DNA of 64,000 bases from G965227875 sp965227875 (lineage in GTDB: Bacteria > Pseudomonadota > Alphaproteobacteria > Rhizobiales > JAJFHC01): positions 682,001-746,000 of the forward strand of contig OZ245783.1 of NCBI GenBank assembly GCA_965227875.1. Direction: 5' to 3'. The notes under the pieces are model-generated. The model saw only the letters and a program-made list of their open reading frames with translations, did not search any database and had not been told where the DNA came from. Below are positions 17,502 to 25,836 of the stretch, piece after piece; positions within the stretch are counted from its first letter, which is position 1, and each line of letters starts with the position of its first letter. The translations under genes were made by a program, and so were the position numbers.

Positions 17502-17978
17502 ATGAAGTTCTCACGGCGAGAATTGCTTTGCTTTGCGCTAGCGCTTCCCGGCTTGGCAACAACCCCTGCGCTGGCACAACTCGGTGCGGCAATCCACGTT
17601 TACAAAGGACGTGGTTGCGGCTGCTGCACGGCGTGGGTGGAAATCTTGAAGAATGACGGGTTTGCCGTGACGGACGAACAGCTGCACCCGGCCGATCTGA
17701 TCAAATTGAAAATTGCCAAGAACGTGCCAAATAAATTGTTCTCATGCCACACTGCAGAGATTGACGGCTATATCATCGAAGGTCATGTACCAACGGCTGA
17801 CATACGCCGATTGATATCCGAAAAACCCGATGCGCTCGGTCTAGGGGTACCTGGGATGCCGTACGGGTCTCCCGGCATGGGGCCAGAAAGCGAGCGCGAA
17901 GCATACGATGTTTTCGTGTTTGGCAAAGGGGGGGGGGGGGAGAGCAAGGTCTTTACCCACTATGAGGCCGGCTCGTGA
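17502..17978 (+). CDS. DUF411 metal-binding protein, intact copy with a 13-G tract
   Basis: The 158-residue exported protein has an SRRELL leader followed by a hydrophobic stretch to PALAQ. The DUF411 domain then carries GRGCGCCTAWVE (CGCC metal motif, residues 39-42), KLFSCHTAEIDGYIIEGHVP and MPYGSPGMGPESEREAYDVF. DUF411 proteins occur with copper and mercury resistance genes and are thought to bind metal in the periplasm. A run of 13 G (17928-17940) encodes GGGG close to the C-terminus. The paralogue at 3827 lacks it. Length change in that tract would alter the last dozen residues. A ribosome binding site (AGGAGAT) precedes ATG 17502. Confidence 0.88.
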   Translation: MKFSRRELLCFALALPGLATTPALAQLGAAIHVYKGRGCGCCTAWVEILKNDGFAVTDEQLHPADLIKLKIAKNVPNKLFSCHTAEIDGYIIEGHVPTADIRRLISEKPDALGLGVPGMPYGSPGMGPESEREAYDVFVFGKGGGGESKVFTHYEAGS

Positions 17979-18260
17979 TAAAATGCCTTCCGTAAAATCC
18001 GCTAGGCTATTGGTCGATTTTGGCGCGATCACAAATTGCTCAGTCAATTGTGTACTTAGGTCAGGCAGGGCTTTTGTCAAAAAAACCTAAGTTTTTCTTT
18101 GGGCGGCACCGACTTTGAGCCCTTGTGGTGGGGCGCGACTACTCTTGGGATGCGGCTCCCATGTGAACAAGAAAACAGCCGAAACCCACATTGCGTCGAG
18201 TCCGCAGTTTCTCCTTGGGCCATTCCTTCGCTTTTGTTTTCTGCTCGCGCGTCGACAAGT

Positions 18261-18743
18261 TTATCCGTTGGCTCTTACTGGATGCCTATCGCGCTGCCAT
18301 GACAACACGATAAGCAGTACAACTCCCATTGAAATAGCAATGTCAGCAAAGTTGAATGTTGGCCAATGAAAGGACCTGAAGTGGAGATCAAGAAAATCAG
18401 TAACCGCTCCGTCCCTCAGACGGTCAGCAACATTGGCCAACGCGCCACCGATAATCGCCCCTAGCGCCAAGGCTTCGTTTCGGCAAGCTGCTTTCCAAAG
18501 CCAGACGATTAGTATGGCGGTCACACCAAGGGCGAGCGCGGACAACACATATGGAGCTTCCGGACTGTCGGAGTTGAACAACCCAAAACTGATACCTCGG
18601 TTGAAGCCGAGCACGAGGTTGAAAAATGGCAGAACTTCATGAGTGCGCGGAGGGTTCATGATGACTGTGACGATGTACCACTTGGAGGCCAAATCAGCAG
18701 CTATGACAGCCAGCGCAACAAATGCTCCCAGTTTTAACCGCAT
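18261..18743 (-). CDS. lspA: Signal peptidase II (prolipoprotein signal peptidase)
   Basis: From ATG 18743 (GAGGGA upstream) the protein has 160 residues and four membrane segments. The two catalytic Asp motifs of LspA are present: GGALANVADRLRDGAVTDFLD and FNFADIAISMG. LVLGFNRGISFGLF is the conserved N..A/I-SFG segment. It cleaves lipid-modified prolipoproteins. It faces away from the CDF exporter gene. Extra lspA copies are common on mobile metal-resistance elements, next to CDF or P-type ATPase genes. Confidence 0.92.
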   Translation of the reverse strand: MRLKLGAFVALAVIAADLASKWYIVTVIMNPPRTHEVLPFFNLVLGFNRGISFGLFNSDSPEAPYVLSALALGVTAILIVWLWKAACRNEALALGAIIGGALANVADRLRDGAVTDFLDLHFRSFHWPTFNFADIAISMGVVLLIVLSWQRDRHPVRANG

Positions 18744-19195
18744 CAGGCATTCCCTCAAATTTGTGCTCGTGCCCGCCAAAAAACCATCCGCCCCGCACGA
18801 AAACAAGCATACGACCTGTCTCTACGACATAGCCCCAAAAGGTATTCTCGCGACCAGCGCGAGCCTTTAGTCATGCATTTGTAGGCGTCCAAATGACGGA
18901 GAAACTCGCAGAAATTATCTTAGTATGGATTCGCGATGATGTGAATCATGCGATTCAAGGCGGTAGATTCGACAGGCTACAGTCAAAAGAAATATGCCTG
19001 TGAACTTGACCTGCTCTACAACCAGGCATCGTTGGTTCGGCTGTATAGTACCTGTTAGGGGGATGCGGCATTGCAAAATGGGGGCAGAGAGATCCGCCTG
19101 AACGGCAACTGCGACAGTCAATGAGCAATGCGCATGGGGTGCACCTAAGCGCCTGCTAACCAGCACAGTTTTTCATATCGAAGAAAATTAAACAC
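18744..19195. other. Intergenic stretch between lspA and the exporter gene
   Basis: About 450 bases between divergent genes. No MerR-type regulator gene is found here even though the next promoter looks MerR-controlled. An 83-codon minus-strand frame at 18915-19166 has no recognisable motif. Confidence 0.4.
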
Positions 19196-19226
19196 TTGAA
19201 CCTCTAGCCCCTAGAGGAATTATATC
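19196..19226 (+). promoter_or_regulatory. MerR-family-type promoter with 19-bp spacer and dyad
   Basis: TTGAAC (19196-19201) and TATATC (19221-19226) are separated by 19 bases. The spacer region holds an inverted repeat, CCTCTAG-CC-CTAGAGG (roughly 19201-19217). Overlong spacers with a centred dyad are the hallmark of promoters activated by MerR-family metal sensors such as CadR, PbrR or ZntR. It lies about 55 bases upstream of the CDF exporter start. Confidence 0.75.
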
Positions 19227-19279
19227 TAACTCAGACAACGATTGACGCAGTTCAGTTTGCAGCAACAAGAGGCATCAGG

Positions 19280-19945
19280 ATGGCTCAAACCGACAAGAGT
19301 TCAGGCAGCTGTGGCTGCTCGGGAAATCCGGTTTTTGACGGGGTAGACCAGCGGTACAAGGCGGTTCTGTGGATAGTGATCCTGCTGAATGCCGGAATGT
19401 TTCTTGTTGAGATCCTTGCGGGGAAGCTCGCTGGATCACAGGCGCTGCAGGCCGATGCTCTGGATTTCCTGGGCGACGCGATGACCTACGGCATCAGTCT
19501 GGCAGTCATCGGCATGAGCCTGCGAACGCGCTCTATGGCAGCGCTATTCAAGGGCGCAAGCTTGGCAGCCATGGGCATTTGGGTGTTGGGTTCGACGATT
19601 TATCAGATGTTTGTTCTGGGGGTTCCCAAGGCCGAGATTATGGGAGTCGTCGGCTTTCTCGCACTCGCGGCAAATTTGATCAGCGTGCTGCTTCTGCTCC
19701 GCTACAAGGATGGCGACGCAAACGTCCGTTCGGTGTGGCTCTGTTCACGTAATGATGCCATCGGTAACATCGCTGTGGTCATGGCGAGTGTGGCAGTCTG
19801 GTTCACAGCTTCAGCGTGGCCGGATCTTGCAGTGGCGTTCGTTATGTCGGCTTTGTTTTTGCGCTCAGCCCAGAATATCTTGACCCAAGCTTGGACTGAA
19901 TTCAAATCGACGGATGATACGCCGGCTACGCTAACTGCCGATTGA
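19280..19945 (+). CDS. Cation diffusion facilitator-type metal exporter
   Basis: The 221-residue protein has about six membrane segments. The Asp-rich metal-site motifs are in QADALDFLGDAMTYG (about residues 53-67) and in the SRNDAIGNIAVVMAS segment. An N-terminal Cys-rich tag (SGSCGCSG) precedes the first helix. It lacks the usual CDF cytoplasmic domain, making it one of the short cation transporters common beside lspA and MerR-type regulators in zinc, cadmium or lead resistance loci. Its promoter is of the MerR type. Confidence 0.85.
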   Translation: MAQTDKSSGSCGCSGNPVFDGVDQRYKAVLWIVILLNAGMFLVEILAGKLAGSQALQADALDFLGDAMTYGISLAVIGMSLRTRSMAALFKGASLAAMGIWVLGSTIYQMFVLGVPKAEIMGVVGFLALAANLISVLLLLRYKDGDANVRSVWLCSRNDAIGNIAVVMASVAVWFTASAWPDLAVAFVMSALFLRSAQNILTQAWTEFKSTDDTPATLTAD

Positions 19946-20127
19946 AGTTGCCTGTGAGCCGATCGCCCGAGTGGCTGTCGTCTCGGGATAAATCTCTTCA
20001 GCCCAGTCCCACTACCGGCTCGAAACTGACCGTCTCGCGTCACCGGCAAAGGCCACAAAGCGGAACCAGTACTCAGGCAAATTGAGATGAAATATGGCTT
20101 GCCAATTAAACTGGGCTGGACCATTTT

Positions 20128-20340
20128 GACGGTGCTTGGTTTTCCAATCGGCACAAAGTGCCGGGAAACGAAGAGGGAATGCAGATAGAATGGACCCAAT
20201 CCGGGCGTTCGAAACTGCGGCCGCCCCCGCGACTGTGTGCGGTGAGTGTTTACCGACGTTGCCACTTGCAAGAATATGCAGGGAAGGCCGGTAAGGCACC
20301 ACGACCCGCAAGCCAGGAGACCTGCCAGGCGAAAACCAGA
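20128..20340 (+). ncRNA. Cobalamin (AdoCbl) riboswitch upstream of cbtBA
   Basis: The leader contains the B12-riboswitch core in order: GGTGC near 20131, AGAGGGAAT, GCCGCCCCCGCGACTGT at about 20219-20235, GCCACTT, the GGGAAGGC segment at 20281, and finally GACCCGCAAGCCAGGAGACC with CTGCCAGGCG, the conserved B12-box and kissing-loop region. It ends about 40 bases before cbtB. It should switch off cbtBA when adenosylcobalamin is plentiful. The 5' boundary is approximate. Confidence 0.92.
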
Positions 20341-20375
20341 AACTGCCGTCGGGTGTGACGGCAAGAAGAGATGAT

Positions 20376-20546
20376 ATGACGACAAAGACCTCGACCATTT
20401 CGGTTGTCCAAAGCGGATGGCTGCCTGTGGCAGCAGCAGTGCTGCTCGGACTTTCGATCATCGTTGTCGCTGGCCACGTCCAGGCCGGAGCCCTGCACAA
20501 TGCCGCCCATGATGTCCGGCACGCTACGGGCTTCCCCTGCCACTGA
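20376..20546 (+). CDS. cbtB: CbtB, small subunit of predicted cobalt transporter
   Basis: The 56-residue protein has one membrane helix (LPVAAAVLLGLSIIVVAGHVQ) and the CbtB signature HNAAHDVRHATGFPCH at its very C-terminus, where His and Cys should bind cobalt. The start at ATG 20376 has AAGAAGAG upstream. An in-frame start at 20355 is also possible. The stop is one base from the cbtA start. CbtB and CbtA together are a B12-regulated cobalt transporter of proteobacteria. Confidence 0.92.
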   Translation: MTTKTSTISVVQSGWLPVAAAVLLGLSIIVVAGHVQAGALHNAAHDVRHATGFPCH

Positions 20547-20547
20547 G

Positions 20548-21249
20548 ATGTTTACGCGCATATTGACCAGCGCACTGTTCGCTGGTGCTGCGGCGGGGCT
20601 GCTAGCGGCCTTGCTTCAGCTTGTTTTCGTACAGCCCGTGCTTCTGCACGCAGAGCTCTATGAGAGCGGGCAACTCGTCCACTTTGGTGCCGACAAAGCT
20701 GTGAGCGCACATCAAGATGTGGGCGGCCTCGACCCGTTGCGTGATGGTCTCAGCGTGCTTTTCACCACGCTGATTTACACGGGCTATGCGCTTGTGCTGG
20801 TGGCGGTAATGTCTGTCGCAGAAGGCCGTGGAGCGAAAGTCACCGCGCGGACTGGAATCATCTGGGGATTGGCGGGCTTTTTTGTTATGCATCTCGCTCC
20901 GGGTTTCACCCTTGCACCGGAAGTCCCCGGGGTGGCTGCTGCCGATGTTTATGCCCGGCAAGTTTGGTGGTTTGCGACGGTGGTCACCGCCGCAGTCGCC
21001 GTGTGGCTCGTCGCGTTCGGAAACGGTTGGGCTGCCTGGGGCGCTGCAATTGCGCTGTTACTTGTGCCGCATCTCATTGGTGCACCTGAGCCAGAAACGT
21101 TCGCTGGGCCAGTTCCGACTGAAATAGGAGCGCTGTTCGCGAGTCGTGCCTTTGGCATCGGAATGGCGGCTTGGGTCTTGCTCGGCTGTTTTGCGGGTCA
21201 CTTCTGGCAACGCGAAGGCGCCCGGATAGGCGCTACACAGGCCGCTTAA
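20548..21249 (+). CDS. cbtA: CbtA, membrane subunit of predicted cobalt transporter
   Basis: From ATG 20548 the protein has 233 residues with five to six membrane segments. It begins MFTRILTSALFAGAAAGLLA and has the CbtA features LRDGLSVLFTTLIYTGYALV, GIIWGLAGFFVMHLAPGFTL, PGVAAADVYARQVWW and PHLIGAPEPE. It follows cbtB directly, so both are controlled by the riboswitch. It should move cobalt across the inner membrane for cobalamin synthesis. Confidence 0.92.
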   Translation: MFTRILTSALFAGAAAGLLAALLQLVFVQPVLLHAELYESGQLVHFGADKAVSAHQDVGGLDPLRDGLSVLFTTLIYTGYALVLVAVMSVAEGRGAKVTARTGIIWGLAGFFVMHLAPGFTLAPEVPGVAAADVYARQVWWFATVVTAAVAVWLVAFGNGWAAWGAAIALLLVPHLIGAPEPETFAGPVPTEIGALFASRAFGIGMAAWVLLGCFAGHFWQREGARIGATQAA

Positions 21250-21334
21250 GTCGCGATGCACCTGAAACTTGATAGGAGCGAGCGGAGAAACTCTCTGCGC
21301 TCTTTCACACGCAATCTCAAAGGATGATTCCTTA

Positions 21335-21868
21335 ATGGATCGCTCACTGGCGTTGCTGGTCATTGGATTGTTTTTTGGCGGAGGCATTGGCTTCGTGACT
21401 GCAGCCAGTCAGGGCGTGACGCTCGACGGCCACGATCATTCCCAGCCGCATGACAAGCAGATTCAATCCAAGCAACACGAGAGCCACAAACAGGCCGATG
21501 GCACCTCGAGTGGATCGGATGTACACCGCCATAACCAGCCACGAAGACTGTCCGCTGGTTCTGACGCACCTTCAATCACCGCGGCAGTTCATGAAGATCC
21601 GGTTTCTGGGTGGAACCTTCATGTTGTCACGAGTGGTTTCCGTTTCGCTCCCGAGAACGCCAGCAAGGAGCACGTGATCGGTGAGGGGCACGCCCATGTC
21701 TATGTGAATGGCAAAAAGATCGCCCGCCTTTACGGTCCCTGGCTGCACATCGCCGAGCTTTCTGCTGGTAAGGCGGTGGTCAAGGTTACCCTGAATTCCA
21801 ACGACCACCGCCCGCTCTTCGTTGGAGACAAGCCGCTCGCTTTTTCAGTCATCGCTGCTGATGGCTAA
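21335..21868 (+). CDS. Membrane-anchored His-rich protein, probable metal binding
   Basis: From ATG 21335 the protein has 177 residues. An N-terminal hydrophobic anchor (LALLVIGLFFGGGIGFVTAA) is followed by a His-rich linker (DGHDHSQPHDKQ, then KQHESHKQ and DVHRHNQ). A C-terminal beta-rich domain contains GEGHAHVYVNGKKIARLYG and LNSNDHRPLFVG. The His clusters suggest metal binding on the periplasmic side. It lies 85 bases after cbtA and could belong to the same transcript, which would tie it to cobalt. I do not recognise a named family. Confidence 0.7.
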   Translation: MDRSLALLVIGLFFGGGIGFVTAASQGVTLDGHDHSQPHDKQIQSKQHESHKQADGTSSGSDVHRHNQPRRLSAGSDAPSITAAVHEDPVSGWNLHVVTSGFRFAPENASKEHVIGEGHAHVYVNGKKIARLYGPWLHIAELSAGKAVVKVTLNSNDHRPLFVGDKPLAFSVIAADG

Positions 21869-21914
21869 GTGATCCACAAACAAGTCGCGTCGTACACAGC
21901 AAGATTGCCCTTTT

Positions 21915-22145
21915 TTAGATCGACGGGCATGGAACCGTTCCGTAGGAGCAATAAGCACAGCAATCGCCCCACTTTGGGTTAAGTACTTCCCCGCATCCTT
22001 TGCAGTTGCAGAACCACTGACAAGCATCCATCGGCATCATTTCTGACCTGAGCCCTATGGGTCCCTCGACTATTTGGACCGTCCTTGGGTTGCTTATTTG
22101 CCTCCGCCAACTACTCTCGAAGTAAGGTGCAGTTTTACGGGGCAA
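21915..22145 (-). CDS. GDCCVxC-type small Cys-rich protein, degenerate N-terminus
   Basis: The C-terminal half, DACQWFCNCKGCGEVLNPKW followed by GDCCAYCSYGTVPCP, is a clear match to the small GDCCVxC-domain proteins found in mercury and metal-resistance loci. In the usual protein, the N-terminal half has a CPxCG pair before the MMPxDACQ segment. Here the matching stretch reads EGPIGLRSEMMP, so that Cys pair is gone. The true start is unclear, since the frame opens with TTG at 22145 and has ATG codons just before PMDACQ. It may be a decaying gene or a variant. Confidence 0.6.
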   Translation of the reverse strand: MPRKTAPYFESSWRRQISNPRTVQIVEGPIGLRSEMMPMDACQWFCNCKGCGEVLNPKWGDCCAYCSYGTVPCPSI

Positions 22146-22175
22146 TTTTCTTGGCTGGAAGAGGATCGGAAAACG

Positions 22176-22436
22176 ATGGAGGTATCGAAGTTCACGGACG
22201 CGCGGAAAGCGTTCATCACCAAACAGGGTGAGGACGGCACGCCAGTCGCCGAGATCTGTCGCAAGGTCGGATCAGCCAAGTTACTTCATTCAACAGGAAA
22301 AAGAAGCATGCGGGATTGATGCCGTCAGAGTTAAAGATACTCCGCGAGCTTTAAGATGAGAATGGCCGACTGAAGAAGTTTGTCGCCGACTTGTCACTGG
22401 ACTAGGAGACGCTGCAGGGTCGTCGGATAAGCAATT
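22176..22436 (+). pseudogene. IS3-family orfA remnant, second element
   Basis: The frame begins SKFTDARKAFITKQGEDGTP followed by VAEICRKVG, the start of an IS3-group OrfA of a different subgroup from the one at 1758. It then loses frame. The later OrfA segments are still readable (LMPSELKILREL, stop, DENGRLKKFVADLSLD, stop, ETLQ) with two in-frame stops. No orfB follows. This marks another old insertion next to the cobalt block. Confidence 0.85.
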
Positions 22437-22493
22437 TGTTACAACAGTACAAGCTTCACCACAGATCATCCGCTTTGAGGACGTTGGATATTT

Positions 22494-22718
22494 CTAACTG
22501 GGGTGACCAACAGACTCCTCCAATAGAGCTGCGGGACGAACACCCAACTGTTCCGCAATCCGTTCCAAAACCACGACTGTCGGGTTGCGAACTCCCCTTT
22601 CCACCCCGCTGATATAGGTCCTGTGCAGCCCGGATTCGAAGGCCAGGTCTTCTTGTGACCATCCCTTCTCTTCCCTCAATCGTCTCACGTTAAGGCCCAC
22701 CTGCCTGCGAATGTCCAT
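22494..22718 (-). CDS. XRE-family HTH regulator
   Basis: The 74-residue protein is a single XRE helix-turn-helix domain (VGLNVRRLREEKGWSQEDLA, then FESGLHRTYISGVERGVRNP). It is divergent from the 409-residue PD-(D/E)XK-like gene that starts 128 bases away. Small XRE proteins of this kind commonly act as control proteins for restriction-modification or defence genes. Confidence 0.88.
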   Translation of the reverse strand: MDIRRQVGLNVRRLREEKGWSQEDLAFESGLHRTYISGVERGVRNPTVVVLERIAEQLGVRPAALLEESVGHPS

Positions 22719-22846
22719 ACAGTCGAGCAGGCAAGAATGTAGATCAATGATCTACAGACTATGAGTCTCATTTTGCTGGACTTGCCGCCGCAATCACGCA
22801 CCAATGCAGTCGTCAGAGACAACTCGACTGGACGAGATTTTCGGTA

Positions 22847-24076
22847 ATGAAGCAGGCACACGGACAACCAGTGATTATTAGTAACTACGAAGGCTCAAAC
22901 CGAAGTGTCACTGCAACACCCGTTCGCATTTCATCCGCCGACACAACCTTTGACGAAGCGTGGCTTCAGCAACTGATCGACAAATCCCCTCAGATTTTGC
23001 CTGTCAGCGAAATCGAACCCGGTTTGGGAGTTCTGGTCCCTGTCTGCATGGAATTGCCCACATTACATGGGCCCATCGATAACCTCATTATGACACCGGA
23101 CGGAGATATTGTACTTGTCGAAGTCAAACTGTGGCGCAACCCGGAAGCACGCCGAAAGGTAGTTGCCCAAGCACTGGACTACGCGTCGTGTCTCTTCGAG
23201 ATGGATTATGAATCATTGCAAGCCGCTGTCTTGAGAGCGCAGTTTGGCTATCGCCCCAAACCGTCTCAGTTGTATGACCTGTTCGTGGATCATGACGTGA
23301 AGGACGAAGCAGCATTCGTTGATGCCGTAAACACAAACCTGCGGAAAGGCCGTATTCTCATTCTCGTTGCAGGTGACGGTATTCGAACGGAGACTGAACG
23401 CCTTGCATCACTGGTCCAGGGACATGGAGGTCATCACTTTACGTTTGCCCTTGTTGAACTCTCGATATTTGAAGTGCCGTCTGACGGACCTGAAGTTCCA
23501 AGCTTGTTGATATGCCCGAGGACACTCACACAAACGCATATGATCGAACGAGCGATCGTTTCAGTCGACGACAAACGCATTGCAGTCGCAAGCGGTCGAG
23601 GAGCACAGGAAAGCACCAGTTCTTCCACGGCTTCGCCTGCAAACATTTCTGCGGAACACTTTTTTGACGCGATGGCGCTGCTTCAGCCGGAATTGCCCCA
23701 ACGTCTACGCGGGTTCATCAAATCTCTCGAACCATTCGGCGTCTACGCCGACTACCAAAGATCCCTCAACCTGAAATGGGATCCTGCATCGGGCAAGTCG
23801 GTTAACCTCGCCTACATCACCAGAAAAGGGTTCGTCGAAACTGTCGACGTCAACCAGACAGTCCCCCATGAACTGAGCCATCACTACATTGAAGAATCAG
23901 CGCAGGCACTCGGCGTTGATGTCAAACGTGCAGAGAACGCCAGAAACTGGCAACTGCTATCGAATGGCGGCACACCACGCATCGCTGAATTCTCCGACAG
24001 ACTAGACGCCTGGGTACCGGTCATCGGCCGGTTCATCGAAGCCGTCAAGGCCCATTTTGCAGAGTCGTCGCTCTGA
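22847..24076 (+). CDS. PD-(D/E)XK nuclease-like protein, unknown role
   Basis: The 409-residue protein has an N-terminal region with a restriction-endonuclease-like core. GPIDNLIMTPDGDIVLVEVK followed by LWRNPEARRKVVAQALDYAS (about residues 75-115) gives D...E-V-K and a downstream Gln, as in PD-(D/E)XK nucleases. The C-terminal 150 residues contain no motif I recognise. The divergent XRE gene next to it and the DNA methyltransferase 310 bases downstream suggest a defence or mobile-element function. Cleavage activity is an inference from the motif only. Confidence 0.65.
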   Translation: MKQAHGQPVIISNYEGSNRSVTATPVRISSADTTFDEAWLQQLIDKSPQILPVSEIEPGLGVLVPVCMELPTLHGPIDNLIMTPDGDIVLVEVKLWRNPEARRKVVAQALDYASCLFEMDYESLQAAVLRAQFGYRPKPSQLYDLFVDHDVKDEAAFVDAVNTNLRKGRILILVAGDGIRTETERLASLVQGHGGHHFTFALVELSIFEVPSDGPEVPSLLICPRTLTQTHMIERAIVSVDDKRIAVASGRGAQESTSSSTASPANISAEHFFDAMALLQPELPQRLRGFIKSLEPFGVYADYQRSLNLKWDPASGKSVNLAYITRKGFVETVDVNQTVPHELSHHYIEESAQALGVDVKRAENARNWQLLSNGGTPRIAEFSDRLDAWVPVIGRFIEAVKAHFAESSL

Positions 24077-24386
24077 ATCACACTCGCAATAAAGCGCAAT
24101 CGAAACCGGATTGGCTATCGCGCTTGGGCTTGAGGGTGTTTCCAGGTCATCGCAGAAGCTGAATTTGCAATTAATTGCCAATATTGGCTTCCCTGAATCG
24201 ACCCACACATCCAAAACAACACCGCATCTATTGACACGATGAACAGCACACCACTATATATGCTACAAATTACTTCTCCCCTTGACCAAGGAGGGTTCGG
24301 GAGATGGTAGCGGACTAACCGCTGTCGTCTCGCTCGGTCCTTGGAAAGGGTCACGCTACGACAGCCAGTAAAGGGATGTTGGAGTC
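24077..24386. other. Intergenic stretch with promoter before methyltransferase
   Basis: About 310 bases without a gene. The second half holds the promoter listed at 24231-24260. No terminator hairpin stands out after the nuclease-like gene. Confidence 0.4.
24231..24260 (+). promoter_or_regulatory. Sigma-70-type promoter for the methyltransferase module
   Basis: TTGACA at 24231-24236 and TATATA at 24255-24260 with an 18-base spacer, about 125 bases upstream of the GTG start at 24387. It is the best promoter match in the gap. Confidence 0.5.
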
Positions 24387-25835
24387 GTGAAAGAGAAGGC
24401 AGTTAAATCAGATAAAGTCATCAGTGGGGAGCAGTCCGTCGGCGCGGACGGTGTAGATCCGTGGTTCGGCCACAACCTGCGGAATGCCAGGCTGATCGAG
24501 TCTGTCGAATATGTTTCCGTCTCCAAACTTCGTGAACACGGAAAGTCTGCGCGCCGGCACCCAAAACGCCAGCTGAAGTCACTTTGCCGCAACATTGAGC
24601 AGTTCGGTTTCATCGTTCCCCTCCTTATCGATGAACACAACACGGTCATCTGCGGTCATGCCCGCCTTCAGGCCGCGCGCATTCTTGGCTGCAGTGAAGT
24701 GCCAATAATCCGCGTGAGCCATCTGTCAGAAGCAGACACCAGGGCCTTCCGAATCGCAGACAACCGGTTGGCCGAACTCGCGGAGTGGGATCAGGAAGTT
24801 CTCGCCATCGAGCTTCAGGACCTGGTGGAGATCGACTACGAACTCGAACTGACCGGCTTCGAAACTCCGGAAGTCGAACGCATCATCGACATCCAGATCG
24901 ACTGCAAGGCAGAAAACCTCGGCGATTGTATCCCGGATCTTGAACAGCCCGCCGTAACTCAGCAGGGCGACACCTGGCATCTGGATGAACACATCGTCGT
25001 TTGTGCGGATGCGCGAAACCCGGGCGCCTATTCAGCAGTGCTTGGTCGCCGCCCCGCCCAGATGGTCTTCACAGATCCGCCCTACAATGTCCGCATCGAC
25101 AAGAATGCCTGTGGATCCGGTGCGATCCGTCACCGGGAATTCGTCATGGCATCCGGCGAGATGTCTGACCGGGAGTACGCTGAGTTTCTTTGCCAGTGCA
25201 TTGGCAATCTCGTTCGGTTCAGCGAAGACGGCTCTGTTCATTTCATCTGCATTGATTGGCGCCATCTTCATGAACTCTCCGCCATCTGCGAAGAGTTCTA
25301 CGAAGCCCAGCTCAACCTGTGCGTCTGGGTCAAGACCAATGGAGGCATGGGATCTCTCTACCGCTCCCAGCATGAACTCGTGCTGGTCTACAGGAACGGC
25401 AATGCTGCCCACATCAATAACGTGCAGCTCGGAAAGTACAAACGGAACCGCACCAATGTCTGGAGATACGAAGGGGTCAACACACTGAATTCCGACAGGC
25501 GCAAGGACCTTGCGCTCCATCCGACGGTCAAGCCTGTTGGCATGGTTGCTGACGCCATCAGGGACTGTTCGAAACCCAATGGCATTGTCCTTGATCCGTT
25601 CCTGGGAGCGGGCACGACCCTGATTGCCTGTGAAGAAACCGGACGCATCTGCTGCGGTCTTGAACTGGACCCTCTCTACATCGATGTCGCGATCAGGCGG
25701 TGGCAGGCCTACACCGGCGGCCACGCCGTTCTCGCCGCCACCGGTCAGCACTTCGACGAATTGACCGCAGGCAAGGCCAGAACACCGCTTCTGCTTCCAC
25801 CGCCGGACAAAGGCATCTCGGAGGAGGATGCATAG
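24387..25835 (+). CDS. ParB-domain DNA methyltransferase (adenine-specific type)
   Basis: The 482-residue protein, read from GTG 24387, has two parts. Residues about 40-140 form a ParB/Sulfiredoxin-type domain (VPLLIDEHNTVICGHARLQA with AARILG). The rest is an N6/N4-type DNA methyltransferase with the catalytic motif DPPYN at residues 230-234 and the AdoMet-binding motif DPFLGAGTT at 403-411. Motif IV preceding motif I is the beta-class order. It sits two bases upstream of the DUF5681 gene and then a terminase gene. This ParB-methylase / DUF5681 / terminase order is typical of prophage-like mobile elements. Confidence 0.9.
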   Translation: MKEKAVKSDKVISGEQSVGADGVDPWFGHNLRNARLIESVEYVSVSKLREHGKSARRHPKRQLKSLCRNIEQFGFIVPLLIDEHNTVICGHARLQAARILGCSEVPIIRVSHLSEADTRAFRIADNRLAELAEWDQEVLAIELQDLVEIDYELELTGFETPEVERIIDIQIDCKAENLGDCIPDLEQPAVTQQGDTWHLDEHIVVCADARNPGAYSAVLGRRPAQMVFTDPPYNVRIDKNACGSGAIRHREFVMASGEMSDREYAEFLCQCIGNLVRFSEDGSVHFICIDWRHLHELSAICEEFYEAQLNLCVWVKTNGGMGSLYRSQHELVLVYRNGNAAHINNVQLGKYKRNRTNVWRYEGVNTLNSDRRKDLALHPTVKPVGMVADAIRDCSKPNGIVLDPFLGAGTTLIACEETGRICCGLELDPLYIDVAIRRWQAYTGGHAVLAATGQHFDELTAGKARTPLLLPPPDKGISEEDA

Positions 25836-25836
25836 A

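Noticed and set aside
18915..19166. Possible MerR remnant upstream of the exporter
   Set aside because: I looked for the HTH and the Cys motifs of MerR-family sensors on both strands of the gap and found none.
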